From an uncultured Aeromonadales bacterium (GTDB lineage Bacteria; Pseudomonadota; Gammaproteobacteria; Enterobacterales; Succinivibrionaceae), in the NCBI GenBank assembly GCA_902761645.1, contig CACWLF010000005.1, positions 1-60,731 on the forward strand: a stretch of 60,731 nucleotides of DNA. Reading direction: 5' to 3'. The number at the start of each line of letters is the position of its first letter. Position 1 is the first letter of the stretch. The notes under the pieces were generated by a model. That model made no database searches. It saw nothing but the letters and a program-made list of their open reading frames with translations, and was not told the origin of the DNA. Position numbers and translations under genes: made by a program. This document shows positions 49,761 to 58,506 of this stretch, in pieces.

Positions 49761-50981
49761 TCACGCAAAAAACATATAACCAAGCACTATTGATGCAATC
49801 ATGGACGCGCAATCTGCACATAAACCGCAAAATATTGCATGGCGCACTTTTACAATTCCCACAGAACCGAAATAGACCGCCAAAACATAAAACGTGGTTT
49901 CTGTCGATCCCTGCATAATGGAAGCAATATGTCCCTGTAATGAATCCGCTCCAAACGTCTGCATTACATCTATCATCATCGCACGGGCTCCGGAACCAGA
50001 AAGCGGCTTAATGATGGAAACCGGCAACGCATCAACAAAACGAATATCAGAAAAAAACAAATTACTTATATATTTAATACCATCTATTATAACATCAAGC
50101 ACACCCGAACTTCGAAACAAAGCAATGGCAAACAGCATTGCCACCAGATACGGAAGAATATCAATTGAAACTTTGAAACCATCTTTTGCACCAGTTATAA
50201 AGGAATCAAATACATTTACTTTTTTTATCATTGCCCAGATAAAAATAGCTGCTATTAAAATTAAAAGGACGAGATTTCCGGCTATTGTTGACTGCTCTGT
50301 AAGTCTGCTGCCGGCCCAGATTCCCCAGCAGACAATAGAACCTACAAATGAAATGAACAATAAAAAGAGCACAAGAACAGGAATTCTGAGCAATGGGATC
50401 TTCTGCACAAAGGCTGTAACAATGAAACCGGCCAAAGTAGAACAGCTTGTTGCCAAAAGAAGCGGTATAAACACATCTGTAGGATTTGCCGCCCCCATCT
50501 GCATCCGATACATAAAAATTGAAACGGGAAACAATGTAATAGCGGAGGTATTTATAACAAGAAACATTATTTGCGCATCGGAAGCAACTGTTTTATTCGG
50601 ATTTAATTCCTGCAAATCCTTCATGGCTTTAATACCCATTGGTGTAGCAGCATTATCCAGTCCAAGCATGTTTGCTGCAATATTCATAGTAATCGAACTT
50701 ATTGCCTTATGATCGGCAGGAACGGATGGCATGATAATTTTAAATATCGGTGATAATATTCTAGCTAGAATGTTGATCAGTCCGGATGCCTGAGTAATTT
50801 GGGCTATACCCATCCATAAACAGAGCAGTCCTGACAAACCGATAGCGATTTTAACCGATGTTTCGGCAGAACCGAACATTGCCGTAACCATATCATTTAC
50901 GGAATTGTGCCCAAACATTAAATTAATACAGGAGCCCAATATAGCAACAATAATTAAACCAGACCAGATTAAATTAAACAT
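49761..50981 (-). CDS. Fused SpmA/SpmB-type nucleoside-recognition (Gate) membrane protein
   Basis: A 406-residue integral membrane protein with two Gate domains. The first half resembles SpmA (LCLWMGIAQITQASGL, then MNIAANMLGLDNAATPMGIKAM), the second SpmB (GAKDGFKVSIDILPYLVAMLFAI, then GSTETTFYVLAVYFGSVG). About ten transmembrane segments. SpmA and SpmB are separate spore-core dehydration genes in Bacillus; fused forms exist in non-sporulating Gram-negatives with unknown function, possibly transport of a small molecule. It is upstream of the HolD-like gene by 17 bp. Confidence 0.88.
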   Translation of the reverse strand: MFNLIWSGLIIVAILGSCINLMFGHNSVNDMVTAMFGSAETSVKIAIGLSGLLCLWMGIAQITQASGLINILARILSPIFKIIMPSVPADHKAISSITMNIAANMLGLDNAATPMGIKAMKDLQELNPNKTVASDAQIMFLVINTSAITLFPVSIFMYRMQMGAANPTDVFIPLLLATSCSTLAGFIVTAFVQKIPLLRIPVLVLFLLFISFVGSIVCWGIWAGSRLTEQSTIAGNLVLLILIAAIFIWAMIKKVNVFDSFITGAKDGFKVSIDILPYLVAMLFAIALFRSSGVLDVIIDGIKYISNLFFSDIRFVDALPVSIIKPLSGSGARAMMIDVMQTFGADSLQGHIASIMQGSTETTFYVLAVYFGSVGIVKVRHAIFCGLCADCASMIASIVLGYMFFA

Positions 50982-51103
50982 TTCTACAACAATAAACTGA
51001 AAATTAGATTCTTAGACTCTAATAATATATTGATTTAATTTTATTTCAAGTTTAACAGACCATTAAAACCAGGTTAATTTATGCAGTTCCAAAATTTCTG
51101 AGA

Positions 51104-51598
51104 TTATTCTCTTTCCAAATATGATGAAGTCGAAGGAATATTCCTGTCATTCAGCGTATGTTTCAGTTTTGATACAAAACCATCAACAAAATTTTCCTTT
51201 CGCAAATATTCCTGGGCAACAATAAGTCCCCTTCCATCAAGTTCCATAATCATAGATGATATGATTGGAGTGCCGTTTTCCTCGTGATAACGCATTTCCC
51301 AATGGTCAGTGCGATCAACAATGTGTCCGTTACCCTTTTTTTTCTTATATGAGTATTCAAAGACAACCGTAAAATAATCTGCATTTTTTTCACTTACATC
51401 ATACTTTACCGTTACATCATGTTCAGTCATATTTTCCAGTTTGACTTTACCTCTTTTAAAATGCATCTTTTCACGGGGATAGTCATCATACCGGACTGAA
51501 GATATCCAGGTTCCTTCAAGTTTATTATCGACAGGATCTACCGGATACGCACCTTGTACCAAAGAAAAAACAACGCTAAATATTGTTGATATAAACAT
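51104..51598 (-). CDS. Hypothetical secreted protein, lipocalin-like beta pattern
   Basis: I do not recognise this family. With ATG 51598 as start (GGGGTG 6 bases upstream) the protein has 164 residues, a hydrophobic signal segment to about residue 19 (ending VQGAYP), and then LEGTWISSVRYDDYPREKMHFKRG and regularly alternating beta strands including DYFTVVFEYSYKKKKGNGH and DHWEMRYHEENG. The GTW start plus beta pattern recalls lipocalin-like or DUF-type periplasmic proteins. It lies between the SpmAB-type gene and the malS-like terminator; no operon partner is obvious. Confidence 0.6.
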   Translation of the reverse strand: MFISTIFSVVFSLVQGAYPVDPVDNKLEGTWISSVRYDDYPREKMHFKRGKVKLENMTEHDVTVKYDVSEKNADYFTVVFEYSYKKKKGNGHIVDRTDHWEMRYHEENGTPIISSMIMELDGRGLIVAQEYLRKENFVDGFVSKLKHTLNDRNIPSTSSYLERE

Positions 51599-51613
51599 TA
51601 TTAACACCCCATA

Positions 51614-51648
51614 ACGAAAAGACCCTAAATTAAATATAATTCAGGGCC
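51614..51648 (-). terminator. Intrinsic terminator after the malS-like gene
   Basis: On the - strand CCCTGAATT and AATTTAGGG pair (one G-T wobble) around a 6-nt loop, followed by TCTTTT. Confidence 0.65.
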
Positions 51649-51679
51649 GTCAATAAAATATTACTGTTTGTTATTATTG

Positions 51680-53860
51680 CTATTTCTTGGCATTACCAAC
51701 AAATACAACCATAACTTTATCGTCACCCTTCTGACGAACAAACGCATAGTACGGACTCTTCTTATTGCTAATCATAGTATGAGTACCTGCAGCAACAGCA
51801 GGGTGAACCAATCTGAATTTATTCAGTTTACTCCAATGCTGATACAAATCCTTATATTCAGGTTTTGACAAATCACCCCAGTTCATGTCAGATCTCCATG
51901 CCTGATCGGAAACACCGCCATCCGGCATAATTTCTCTTCCCGATTCATCACCATAGTAAATCTGCACTTGTCCAGGCAACATCAATAAAGCATTGGCAGC
52001 ACGCTTCTGCAATGAGAAATCCTGGAAATCAGACCAGAAAGTCTTGGTATCATGAGATGAAATATAACTCAAAGCATTAAAATTGGAATTTTTCGGATCA
52101 TTGATCAATTTTGCATAGTTATTATAGGTAACTTCCGCATCGGCCATGCACTGAGCCAAATCAAAAGCTCTCCTCTGATAGTCAAAATTAATCAATGAAT
52201 CAAATCCGTTGTTGTAATACAGATCATCTTTGGACAAACCATGATCCCAAACCTCACCAACCATGAAGAAATCATTGTTATCGATAACTTCGGAAGGATG
52301 ATCCTTTTTCCATTCTTTGAACGCCTTTGAAGCAGATTCGTTCAACTTCTTCCAGCCTTCAGCCTGAATATGTTTTACAGTGTCGCAACGGAATCCGTCA
52401 ATACCGAAATTTCTTACCCAGTATGTATGCCAACTAACCAAATAATCTAAAACGGTAGCATCTTTTAACTCAACTGCTCTTGTATCTTTTTTATTCTTCA
52501 AGAATTTAGGCAAGGAAACCTTTGCAGTTGATTCAGTCATAAAATCAGGCAATCCTGCTACACCCATGTTCTGATCATCAACACCAGGTTCCTGATGATG
52601 AGGGAATCCAGCTCTTACCCACTTATTGCCCCACCAATCAAGCCATCCATTGCTGTTATAATCAATAAACTGGGAATAAGCCTGCCAGTTAGCAAATCCC
52701 TTAGGCTTATAATCTGCCCAACGAGCAGGTAATTCACCTGTATTCTTTGTTACACTGGTAATACCGAAGTCCTGTAAATCAGCCAAAGTAGCATATCCTG
52801 GATGGTTCATTACGGTATCAACAAGTAACCTGATACCCCTCTTATGGCATTCTTTAACCAGCTGACGTAAATCTTCATCAGTACCGTAGTTTGGATCTAT
52901 ACGGGTAAAATCTGCAGCCCAGTAACCATGATATGCATAGAACGGAAACGAATGACTTTCGTCACCACCGTTAATGTAGCCATGAGCCTGCTCCACCATA
53001 GGGTTAATCCAGATAGCATTAATGCCTAACTCCTTTAAGTAGTCTAATTTTTTAATGATACCCTGGAAATCACCGCCATGGAATGTACCGATCTCATCCT
53101 TGCCGTCATTCATTCTTCCAAATGAATGATCGTTATTTTTATTGCCGTTATAGAATCTATCCGTCAACAGAAAATATACAACGGCATTATCCCAGGTGAA
53201 CGGCTTTGGTTTCTGCACTGTATCAGCTTTTTCTAACAGCACCAGACCCTCAGATGCGGGACTTGGAGTTACCTTAACTTTACCTCCTGTAACTTTAACC
53301 GTATTTCCGGTATATGCATCTCTTAAAAGAGTACCATTAGGCCACTGTCCCTTAACATCAACTGTTACTGTACCGCCTTTATATTGAATACAGTTCGCTA
53401 CCGGAACCTGCCTCTTAACCTTTACTCCCTCTGTTGTAGCCCTCAATACTTTGATGGAAGGTTGTTTTTCATTAAAAATGCTCAAGCTGAATTTGTATGT
53501 ACCTGGTAATAAAATTTTCATATTAAAAGTTTTATTACCGGCACAATTAGATAAAGGAGTTGTCGTCCCAAACTTCAATTTCCCATCAGCTGAATTAATT
53601 ACATAGGAGGCATCACAGGATCTGGTTTTATCACCAAATGCAATCTTATGTTCACCTTTGCTTAATTCAACCGAAGCTTCAAACATATAAGCCAAATCTT
53701 TTGACTTTGTAAACAAAGCTGAATCAACCAATTTGCCGTCTACATACACATAAACCGGTTTTTTCAGTTCGTAATTAGCGGCATTAGATTCCATTACAGG
53801 CACGAAGCAGGTTGCAGTTGCAATAGAAATTGCAAGCGCTAAGGATTTAATTTTTATCAT
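51680..53860 (-). CDS. malS: Periplasmic alpha-amylase, MalS type (GH13)
   Basis: Hydrolyses alpha-1,4 links of maltodextrins in the periplasm. A signal peptide is seen at residues 1-27 (ending ESNAA). The N-terminal 215 residues are beta domains with cysteines, as in MalS. The catalytic domain matches E. coli MalS closely: NAVVYFLLTDRFYNGN, GTFHGGDFQGI, region I DTVMNHPGYATLADLQ, region II GFRCDTVKH with nucleophile Asp near 492, region III VGEVWDHG with Glu near 534, and region IV SSHDTK near 602. 726 residues versus 676, mainly from a longer N-terminus. Together with the pullulanase at the left end it suggests starch use. Confidence 0.93.
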   Translation of the reverse strand: MIKIKSLALAISIATATCFVPVMESNAANYELKKPVYVYVDGKLVDSALFTKSKDLAYMFEASVELSKGEHKIAFGDKTRSCDASYVINSADGKLKFGTTTPLSNCAGNKTFNMKILLPGTYKFSLSIFNEKQPSIKVLRATTEGVKVKRQVPVANCIQYKGGTVTVDVKGQWPNGTLLRDAYTGNTVKVTGGKVKVTPSPASEGLVLLEKADTVQKPKPFTWDNAVVYFLLTDRFYNGNKNNDHSFGRMNDGKDEIGTFHGGDFQGIIKKLDYLKELGINAIWINPMVEQAHGYINGGDESHSFPFYAYHGYWAADFTRIDPNYGTDEDLRQLVKECHKRGIRLLVDTVMNHPGYATLADLQDFGITSVTKNTGELPARWADYKPKGFANWQAYSQFIDYNSNGWLDWWGNKWVRAGFPHHQEPGVDDQNMGVAGLPDFMTESTAKVSLPKFLKNKKDTRAVELKDATVLDYLVSWHTYWVRNFGIDGFRCDTVKHIQAEGWKKLNESASKAFKEWKKDHPSEVIDNNDFFMVGEVWDHGLSKDDLYYNNGFDSLINFDYQRRAFDLAQCMADAEVTYNNYAKLINDPKNSNFNALSYISSHDTKTFWSDFQDFSLQKRAANALLMLPGQVQIYYGDESGREIMPDGGVSDQAWRSDMNWGDLSKPEYKDLYQHWSKLNKFRLVHPAVAAGTHTMISNKKSPYYAFVRQKGDDKVMVVFVGNAKK

Positions 53861-54019
53861 ATTTTTTACACCAAATATTTATATATCAATAAGTTAATTC
53901 ATCACATTATATATAAATATGATTTTTCTATATGTGACGCTATACTAAAAATCCCAAATAAAACCTTGAAAATTTTAATATATTATCGGTTACTTTTATT
54001 ACATAGATTAGATACATGA

Positions 54020-54025
54020 TATAAT
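54020..54025 (+). promoter_or_regulatory. Candidate -10 element for the L,D-transpeptidase gene
   Basis: A perfect TATAAT that overlaps the upstream in-frame ATG at 54024, so that ATG would not be transcribed if this is the promoter. The -35 is not convincing. Confidence 0.4.
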
Positions 54026-54062
54026 GCACACAATTTTGAATTATTACCGATTTCTTAAGACA

Positions 54063-54920
54063 ATGTTATTACGAACAAATTTACTATTTTTTTCTCTATT
54101 GTTAAGTTTTTCATGTTTTGCAGCAGGCAAAGACGGAGTTACTCAAACTTCACAGTTAGTAAATGAAAATCACCAAAAAGTTGTTATGACACGGTGGATC
54201 AAAAAAAATCTCCCGCATTATCCTAATTTAATTAGCACCGATGGCAATCAGAGTAAATATAAATCAGGAAAATTAACAAATCCGTTACTGGTATATGCAC
54301 ATAACAAAAGTTCAATTCCACACAAATATAAGGCAAAATGGAAAGTAACAAGTACCAAAAGTACCATCATTACAGAAGCAAAAATTTTAAATAATAATGC
54401 AGGAACAAAAATTAACTCAATTCCGATCTACAATCCTTATGCCAATATTGAACATTCAAGCAGAAGAATTGACTTGGTGTTGGTAAAAAAATCTCAACAC
54501 CGAATGGAATTAATCAAGGACAATAAGGTTTTTAAGTTCTACCATATTGCTTTAGGTAAAAATCCTGTGGGAGCAAAGCAGCACCGCAGTGATAATCGTA
54601 CACCGGAAGGTAAATATATATTGGATTACAAAAAACCATATTCCCAGTACCATTTGGCAGTCCATATTTCGTATCCTAATCAGGAAGATCTCAAGAGGGC
54701 AAAAAAAAATAAGGTTGACCCCGGAGGTCTGATCTTTATACATGGACAACCAAATCAGTTGGGAAGAGAAGACGATGATCAAGATGACGGAAACATTAAC
54801 TTCGACAAATTTATACAGCCATCAAACTGGACCAATGGCTGCATTGCTCTAATCAATAGCGATATGCACGAATTCTATAATATTGTTGAAGCAGGAACAC
54901 CTATTGAAATATTACCTTAA
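54063..54920 (+). CDS. Exported L,D-transpeptidase family protein (YkuD domain)
   Basis: Cysteine transpeptidase that acts on peptidoglycan peptides in the periplasm, either cross-linking or removing attached proteins. The start is ATG 54063: a signal peptide begins there (LLRTNLLFFSLLLSFSCFAAG), whereas ATG 54024 coincides with a TATAAT. The YkuD domain (about 150-285) has RMELIKDNKVFKFYHIALG, FIHGQPNQLG with the conserved His, and NWTNGCIAL with the catalytic Cys; this NGC variant of the usual HGC is shared with the WT.GCIA subgroup. The C-terminal GTPIEIL is typical. The N-terminal 100 residues are basic and have no clear domain. It converges on sspB. Confidence 0.9.
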   Translation: MLLRTNLLFFSLLLSFSCFAAGKDGVTQTSQLVNENHQKVVMTRWIKKNLPHYPNLISTDGNQSKYKSGKLTNPLLVYAHNKSSIPHKYKAKWKVTSTKSTIITEAKILNNNAGTKINSIPIYNPYANIEHSSRRIDLVLVKKSQHRMELIKDNKVFKFYHIALGKNPVGAKQHRSDNRTPEGKYILDYKKPYSQYHLAVHISYPNQEDLKRAKKNKVDPGGLIFIHGQPNQLGREDDDQDDGNINFDKFIQPSNWTNGCIALINSDMHEFYNIVEAGTPIEILP

Positions 54921-54922
54921 AT

Positions 54923-55408
54923 TCACTCAATGATTTTCAAAATGTTCTTTGATTTAGGATTTTCATTTCCTTCCGTTTGCTGCTGAATCTGATCAGGTTC
55001 AGGAGCATTTCGTTCCTGATTTTCTTCAGATATAGAAATTGAATGCTGTTTTATCCACTCCAGATAATACTGTTCCTGAGGAAAATCCATACCGAATTTC
55101 AGAGGCTGACTATAAATTGAAAGAACAGCGGAAAAAGGAATTTCCAACTCATGCACTATTCCGCGAAATCTGGTTTTAAAAGATATTATATCTCCATGAA
55201 CTTTGAAGTCTTGAATAGCTTGCGGAGATATATTAAATACTATTGTACTGTCCTGCGGAGATATATACTCATTGCATGTGCTCGGAATACTAAGCAGCGG
55301 AACTGTGGTGTCCACCTGTATGAATATGTGAAACGGATTATTATCAATCATCCACTGATAATAACAATCAAACAAGTATGGTCTTAGCGGTTTAGTATAT
55401 GTAGCCAT
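54923..55408 (-). CDS. sspB: ClpXP protease specificity-enhancing factor SspB
   Basis: Adaptor that delivers SsrA-tagged proteins to ClpXP. The N-terminal domain (1-110) has KPLRPYLFDCYYQWMIDNNPF and SPQAIQDF, forming the dimeric tag-binding fold. A flexible linker leads to the C-terminal ClpX-binding tail, here a basic-hydrophobic KSKNILKIIE comparable to E. coli's RVVK-type tail. 161 residues. Its start codon abuts the sspA stop codon (1-bp overlap), the classical sspA-sspB operon. Confidence 0.95.
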   Translation of the reverse strand: MATYTKPLRPYLFDCYYQWMIDNNPFHIFIQVDTTVPLLSIPSTCNEYISPQDSTIVFNISPQAIQDFKVHGDIISFKTRFRGIVHELEIPFSAVLSIYSQPLKFGMDFPQEQYYLEWIKQHSISISEENQERNAPEPDQIQQQTEGNENPKSKNILKIIE

Positions 55409-56055
55409 TATTTAGCTAATCCTTCAAGCGCTATATTTCTTTGATTTATTTCATCATTTGTCAGAGATTCTCTGAAAGAAGAACGTTCGAAAACCAGATT
55501 CTGATATCTTTTCCAATCCTTAGCAACATTTCCTTCCAATACTACACCTAACTCAGGAAGACGCCATAAAATAGGTGCAACGTAACAGTCAAACAATGAA
55601 AATTCATCACTTAAAAAATACTGGAATGAAGATACAGCCTCCGTATTGGAAAGCAAAGTATCAGCCAGTTCCTTCTTTAGTCTCATATCACCAGGATTTG
55701 CAATAATTGCCTCAACCTGAGAATACCAATCTTTAACAATTCGGTATAAAAACAATCTAGTATGCGCACGCTGAACAGGAAATACATCCATTAATGGAGG
55801 ATGCGGAAAACGTTCATCTAAATATTCAAGAATAATGGCAGAATTATATAACACTAACTCGCGATCAACCAAAGTAGGCAATACCCCATATGGATTATAA
55901 TCAAGTAATTCGATGCATTCTTTATTTGGCTCTACTTCCACAAGATCGTATTGAACTCCCTTCTCTGCTAAAACTATTCTAACCTGGTGACTATAAATAT
56001 TGTTAGAATGCGAAAACAAGGTCATAGTAGATCTTCGGCTAGCTGTGTTGCTCAT
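55408..56055 (-). CDS. sspA: Stringent starvation protein A
   Basis: Glutathione-S-transferase-like protein that binds RNA polymerase and modifies transcription in stress. I start it at ATG 56055, with GAGGAG 4 bases upstream; the protein then aligns with E. coli SspA from MSNTASRRSTMTLFSHS. SHQVRIVLAEKG, LPTLVDRELVLYNSAIILEYLDERFPHPPL and DEFSLFDCYVAPILWRLPELG are conserved. An in-frame ATG 24 bases earlier has no site. 215 residues. Confidence 0.96.
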   Translation of the reverse strand: MSNTASRRSTMTLFSHSNNIYSHQVRIVLAEKGVQYDLVEVEPNKECIELLDYNPYGVLPTLVDRELVLYNSAIILEYLDERFPHPPLMDVFPVQRAHTRLFLYRIVKDWYSQVEAIIANPGDMRLKKELADTLLSNTEAVSSFQYFLSDEFSLFDCYVAPILWRLPELGVVLEGNVAKDWKRYQNLVFERSSFRESLTNDEINQRNIALEGLAK

Positions 56056-56278
56056 TTTGCTCCTCAAATAAAAAAACAAATTTAGTTAATTATTATTCTC
56101 CATAAAGTAACACGTTTGACAAAATAGATGTGTATGTACTATCACATATTACGAAAATCAAATAATAAAATTTTTCACATCAAAGCCAAGTCGGAACTGT
56201 TCAATACAACCGAATAAGTAGCTGCATAAACTTAATCATTTTTAATCATTTAATTTATCTTTTCTACCAATGTACAAA

Positions 56279-56305
56279 TAAAAAAACCCGGCAAAATACC
56301 GAGTT
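56279..56305 (-). terminator. Intrinsic terminator after rpsI
   Basis: On the - strand AAACTCGG and CCGGGTTT pair (one T-G wobble) around a small loop, followed by seven T residues. Confidence 0.8.
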
Positions 56306-56330
56306 TCATAATAAAAAAATAAAGATAAAA

Positions 56331-56723
56331 TTAACGCTTTGAGTACTGTGGACGTTTACGAGCTTTATGTAAACCAACCTTTTTACGTTCAACGCAACGT
56401 GAATCGCGAGTTACGAAACCTGCTTTACGTAATTCTGGTTTTAAGCTTTCATCATACTGCATCAAAGCACGAGTAATACCTAAACGGATAGCTCCAGCTT
56501 GACCTGAAATTCCACCGCCAACAACAGTGATATAAAAATCAAATTTTTCAGTCATTTTTAACAGTTCAAGAGGTTGACGAACAATCATACTTGAAGTTTC
56601 ACGACCAAAATAAGTATCTAACTCTTTGTTGTTAACAACGATCTTACCTGTACCTTCTTTTGCGAAGACACGAGCAGTAGAACTTTTACGACGACCAGTA
56701 CCATAGTATTGTGTAATTGCCAT
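56331..56723 (-). CDS. rpsI: 30S ribosomal protein S9
   Basis: Small-subunit head protein whose C-terminal tail reaches the P-site t[18 protein letters not shown] at the start, [15 protein letters not shown] in the middle and the basic [17 protein letters not shown] tail are all conserved; the terminal Lys-Arg is intact. 130 residues, the same as E. coli. It lies 16 bp after rplM. Confidence 0.99.
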   Translation of the reverse strand: MAITQYYGTGRRKSSTARVFAKEGTGKIVVNNKELDTYFGRETSSMIVRQPLELLKMTEKFDFYITVVGGGISGQAGAIRLGITRALMQYDESLKPELRKAGFVTRDSRCVERKKVGLHKARKRPQYSKR

Positions 56724-56739
56724 TTCAATGTCTCCTAAA

Positions 56740-57168
56740 TTAAATGTCTAATACTTTTGGTTGTTGTGCAGCATGATCATGACTAGCACCTGCATAAACC
56801 TTCAATTTCTTGAACATTGCGCGACCTAATGGTCCCTTTGGCAACATACCGTGTACTGCTGACTCAATAACCTTCTCTGGTTTGGTAGCAATTAATTCTT
56901 TAAAGGATAAAGATTTAATTCCACCAGGGAAACCTGAGTGAGAATGGTACATTTTATCATTTACTTTGTTACCAGTTACAACTACCTTTTCAGCATTGAT
57001 CACGATAATGTAATCACCTGTGTCCATAAATGGAGTGTATTCTGGTTTGTGTTTACCACGTAAGCGTGTAGCAACTTCAGTTGCCAAACGACCTAAAGTT
57101 TTACCTTCAGCATCTACTACATACCAATCACGTTTGATTGTATCTGGTTTTGCTATATAACTTTTCAT
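56740..57168 (-). CDS. rplM: 50S ribosomal protein L13
   Basis: Early-assembling large-subunit protein. [42 protein letters not shown] and [20 protein letters not shown] are family hallmarks. 142 residues, the same as E. coli. It is first in rplM-rpsI; a leader of about 120 bases with a small hairpin may carry the L13 autoregulation known from E. coli. Confidence 0.99.
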   Translation of the reverse strand: MKSYIAKPDTIKRDWYVVDAEGKTLGRLATEVATRLRGKHKPEYTPFMDTGDYIIVINAEKVVVTGNKVNDKMYHSHSGFPGGIKSLSFKELIATKPEKVIESAVHGMLPKGPLGRAMFKKLKVYAGASHDHAAQQPKVLDI

Positions 57169-57239
57169 TATGTCTTAATACCCATATAATTAAAAAATAG
57201 GAAAGATAATTCTTTCATCCAAACGTATCCCAAATCCCA

Positions 57240-57301
57240 TCGAATTTGTTCTACAAAGTTGCCCTAACGAAGCAACCAAAAAAGTGGGTATGTGCATTAT
57301 A
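57240..57301 (-). promoter_or_regulatory. Candidate rplM promoter -10 and leader hairpin
   Basis: A TATAAT lies at 57296-57301 on the - strand with a start site near 57289. The RNA then includes GTTGC...GCAAC, a short hairpin about 20-45 bases into the leader. In E. coli L13 represses its own operon through the leader; whether this structure does so here is an inference. Confidence 0.35.
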
Positions 57302-57350
57302 CATGCAAATTGATCTAAAATCACATTTTTTTTAATAAAATCACAATTTT

Positions 57351-58439
57351 TTAATGTAATAAGTCCTCCGCAACAGTGATCTTTAATTTTTTCTCTACAC
57401 CATCCCTTAAAACCACCATATCAATTACAGAACCCGGTTTTGTCTCCGCTATTATATCCATTGCCATTTGCGCATTGAGGACATTTTGATCTTCTATGCT
57501 TATAACGATATCTCCGCTCTGCAACCCACCTTTAGCCGCAGGTCCATCAGGATCAATTCCTTGAATGATAAGACCTTTTTTTCCTCCTAAATTCATTAAA
57601 TTTGCTGTAACCGGATCTATGTCTATAGTTTTGATACCAAGATATCCGCGTATAACTTTTCCATGCTTTATCAAATCATACATAATTCGTTTGGCTAACT
57701 TATATGGTACGGCAAAAGCTATATTACTGCCTGACGCAATATCATTGCTATTTTGATAAGTTCCGGAATTTATTCCAACCAATTCCCCAAGAGTGTTTAT
57801 CAATGCACCGCCAGAATTACCAAAACCGATATAAGCGTCAGTCTGTAGCAAATCCTGTCTGCCATTTGAATTAGGTCCCATAGTACCAAGTCCTGATCTG
57901 CCTTTGGCGCTAATGATTCCTTGCGTAACGGTCTGACCAACATTGAAAGGGTTTCCTATTGCTAAAACAACATCACCCACATTTGAAATTCTTTTATCAT
58001 TTTGCGGTATTGCTTTCAGGTTATCTGCAGTTATTTTAAGTACAGCCAAATCAGTTAATTTATCAAAACCTATTAATTCAGCATCGAGAATTCTTCCGTC
58101 CTGTAAAGCTACAATAATCTGTTGCGCATCACCCACAACGTGATAATTGGTGAGAATATATCCTTTACTGTGCATTATCACACCCGAACCTAGACTGTTT
58201 GGTTCTAAACTAACCTTACCTGTATCAGCGTTTTCCTTTAAACTTTTTGTATATACGTTTACAACAGAAGGAGCAGCCTTAACTACGGCATCATGGTAGG
58301 AATTTGGTGCTAACAGACGATTAAAAATATAAGACAACGAAAAAGTGTTATTTGTAACTGATGGAAATATGCAAATAATTACTAAAAATAGAACAATACC
58401 AACAATTATAGGCTGAAATATATATTTCAAAATTTTCAT
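57351..58439 (-). CDS. degS: Site-1 serine protease DegS
   Basis: Inner-membrane-anchored trypsin-like protease that starts the sigma-E envelope stress cascade by cutting RseA. An N-terminal transmembrane anchor lies at about residues 7-27. The catalytic triad is His in LTNYHVVGD near residue 98, Asp in KLTDLAVLKI near 128, and Ser in GFGNSGGAL near 203. One PDZ domain (about 255-345) follows, beginning GYLGIKTID. 362 residues. No RseA homologue is in the window. It follows degQ with a terminator between. Confidence 0.95.
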   Translation of the reverse strand: MKILKYIFQPIIVGIVLFLVIICIFPSVTNNTFSLSYIFNRLLAPNSYHDAVVKAAPSVVNVYTKSLKENADTGKVSLEPNSLGSGVIMHSKGYILTNYHVVGDAQQIIVALQDGRILDAELIGFDKLTDLAVLKITADNLKAIPQNDKRISNVGDVVLAIGNPFNVGQTVTQGIISAKGRSGLGTMGPNSNGRQDLLQTDAYIGFGNSGGALINTLGELVGINSGTYQNSNDIASGSNIAFAVPYKLAKRIMYDLIKHGKVIRGYLGIKTIDIDPVTANLMNLGGKKGLIIQGIDPDGPAAKGGLQSGDIVISIEDQNVLNAQMAMDIIAETKPGSVIDMVVLRDGVEKKLKITVAEDLLH

Positions 58440-58445
58440 AAATAA

Positions 58446-58472
58446 AAATCCCTGCAGTTGACACTACAGGGA
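58446..58472 (-). terminator. Intrinsic terminator between degQ and degS
   Basis: On the - strand CCCTGTAG and CTGCAGGG pair (one T-G wobble) around a 6-nt loop, followed by ATTTTTATT. It implies at least partial separate expression of degS. Confidence 0.65.
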
Positions 58473-58506
58473 CTATTTTAATATATAACAGACCTATATA
58501 GTATTT

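Noticed and set aside
53900-53975. AT-rich dyad with TCACA and TGTGA ends near the malS-like promoter, considered as a CRP site
   Set aside because: The half sites are in the wrong order and far apart for CRP.
57303-57325. FNR-like sequence TTGATCTAAAATCAC upstream of rplM
   Set aside because: The half sites are spaced one base too far and the second half is incomplete.
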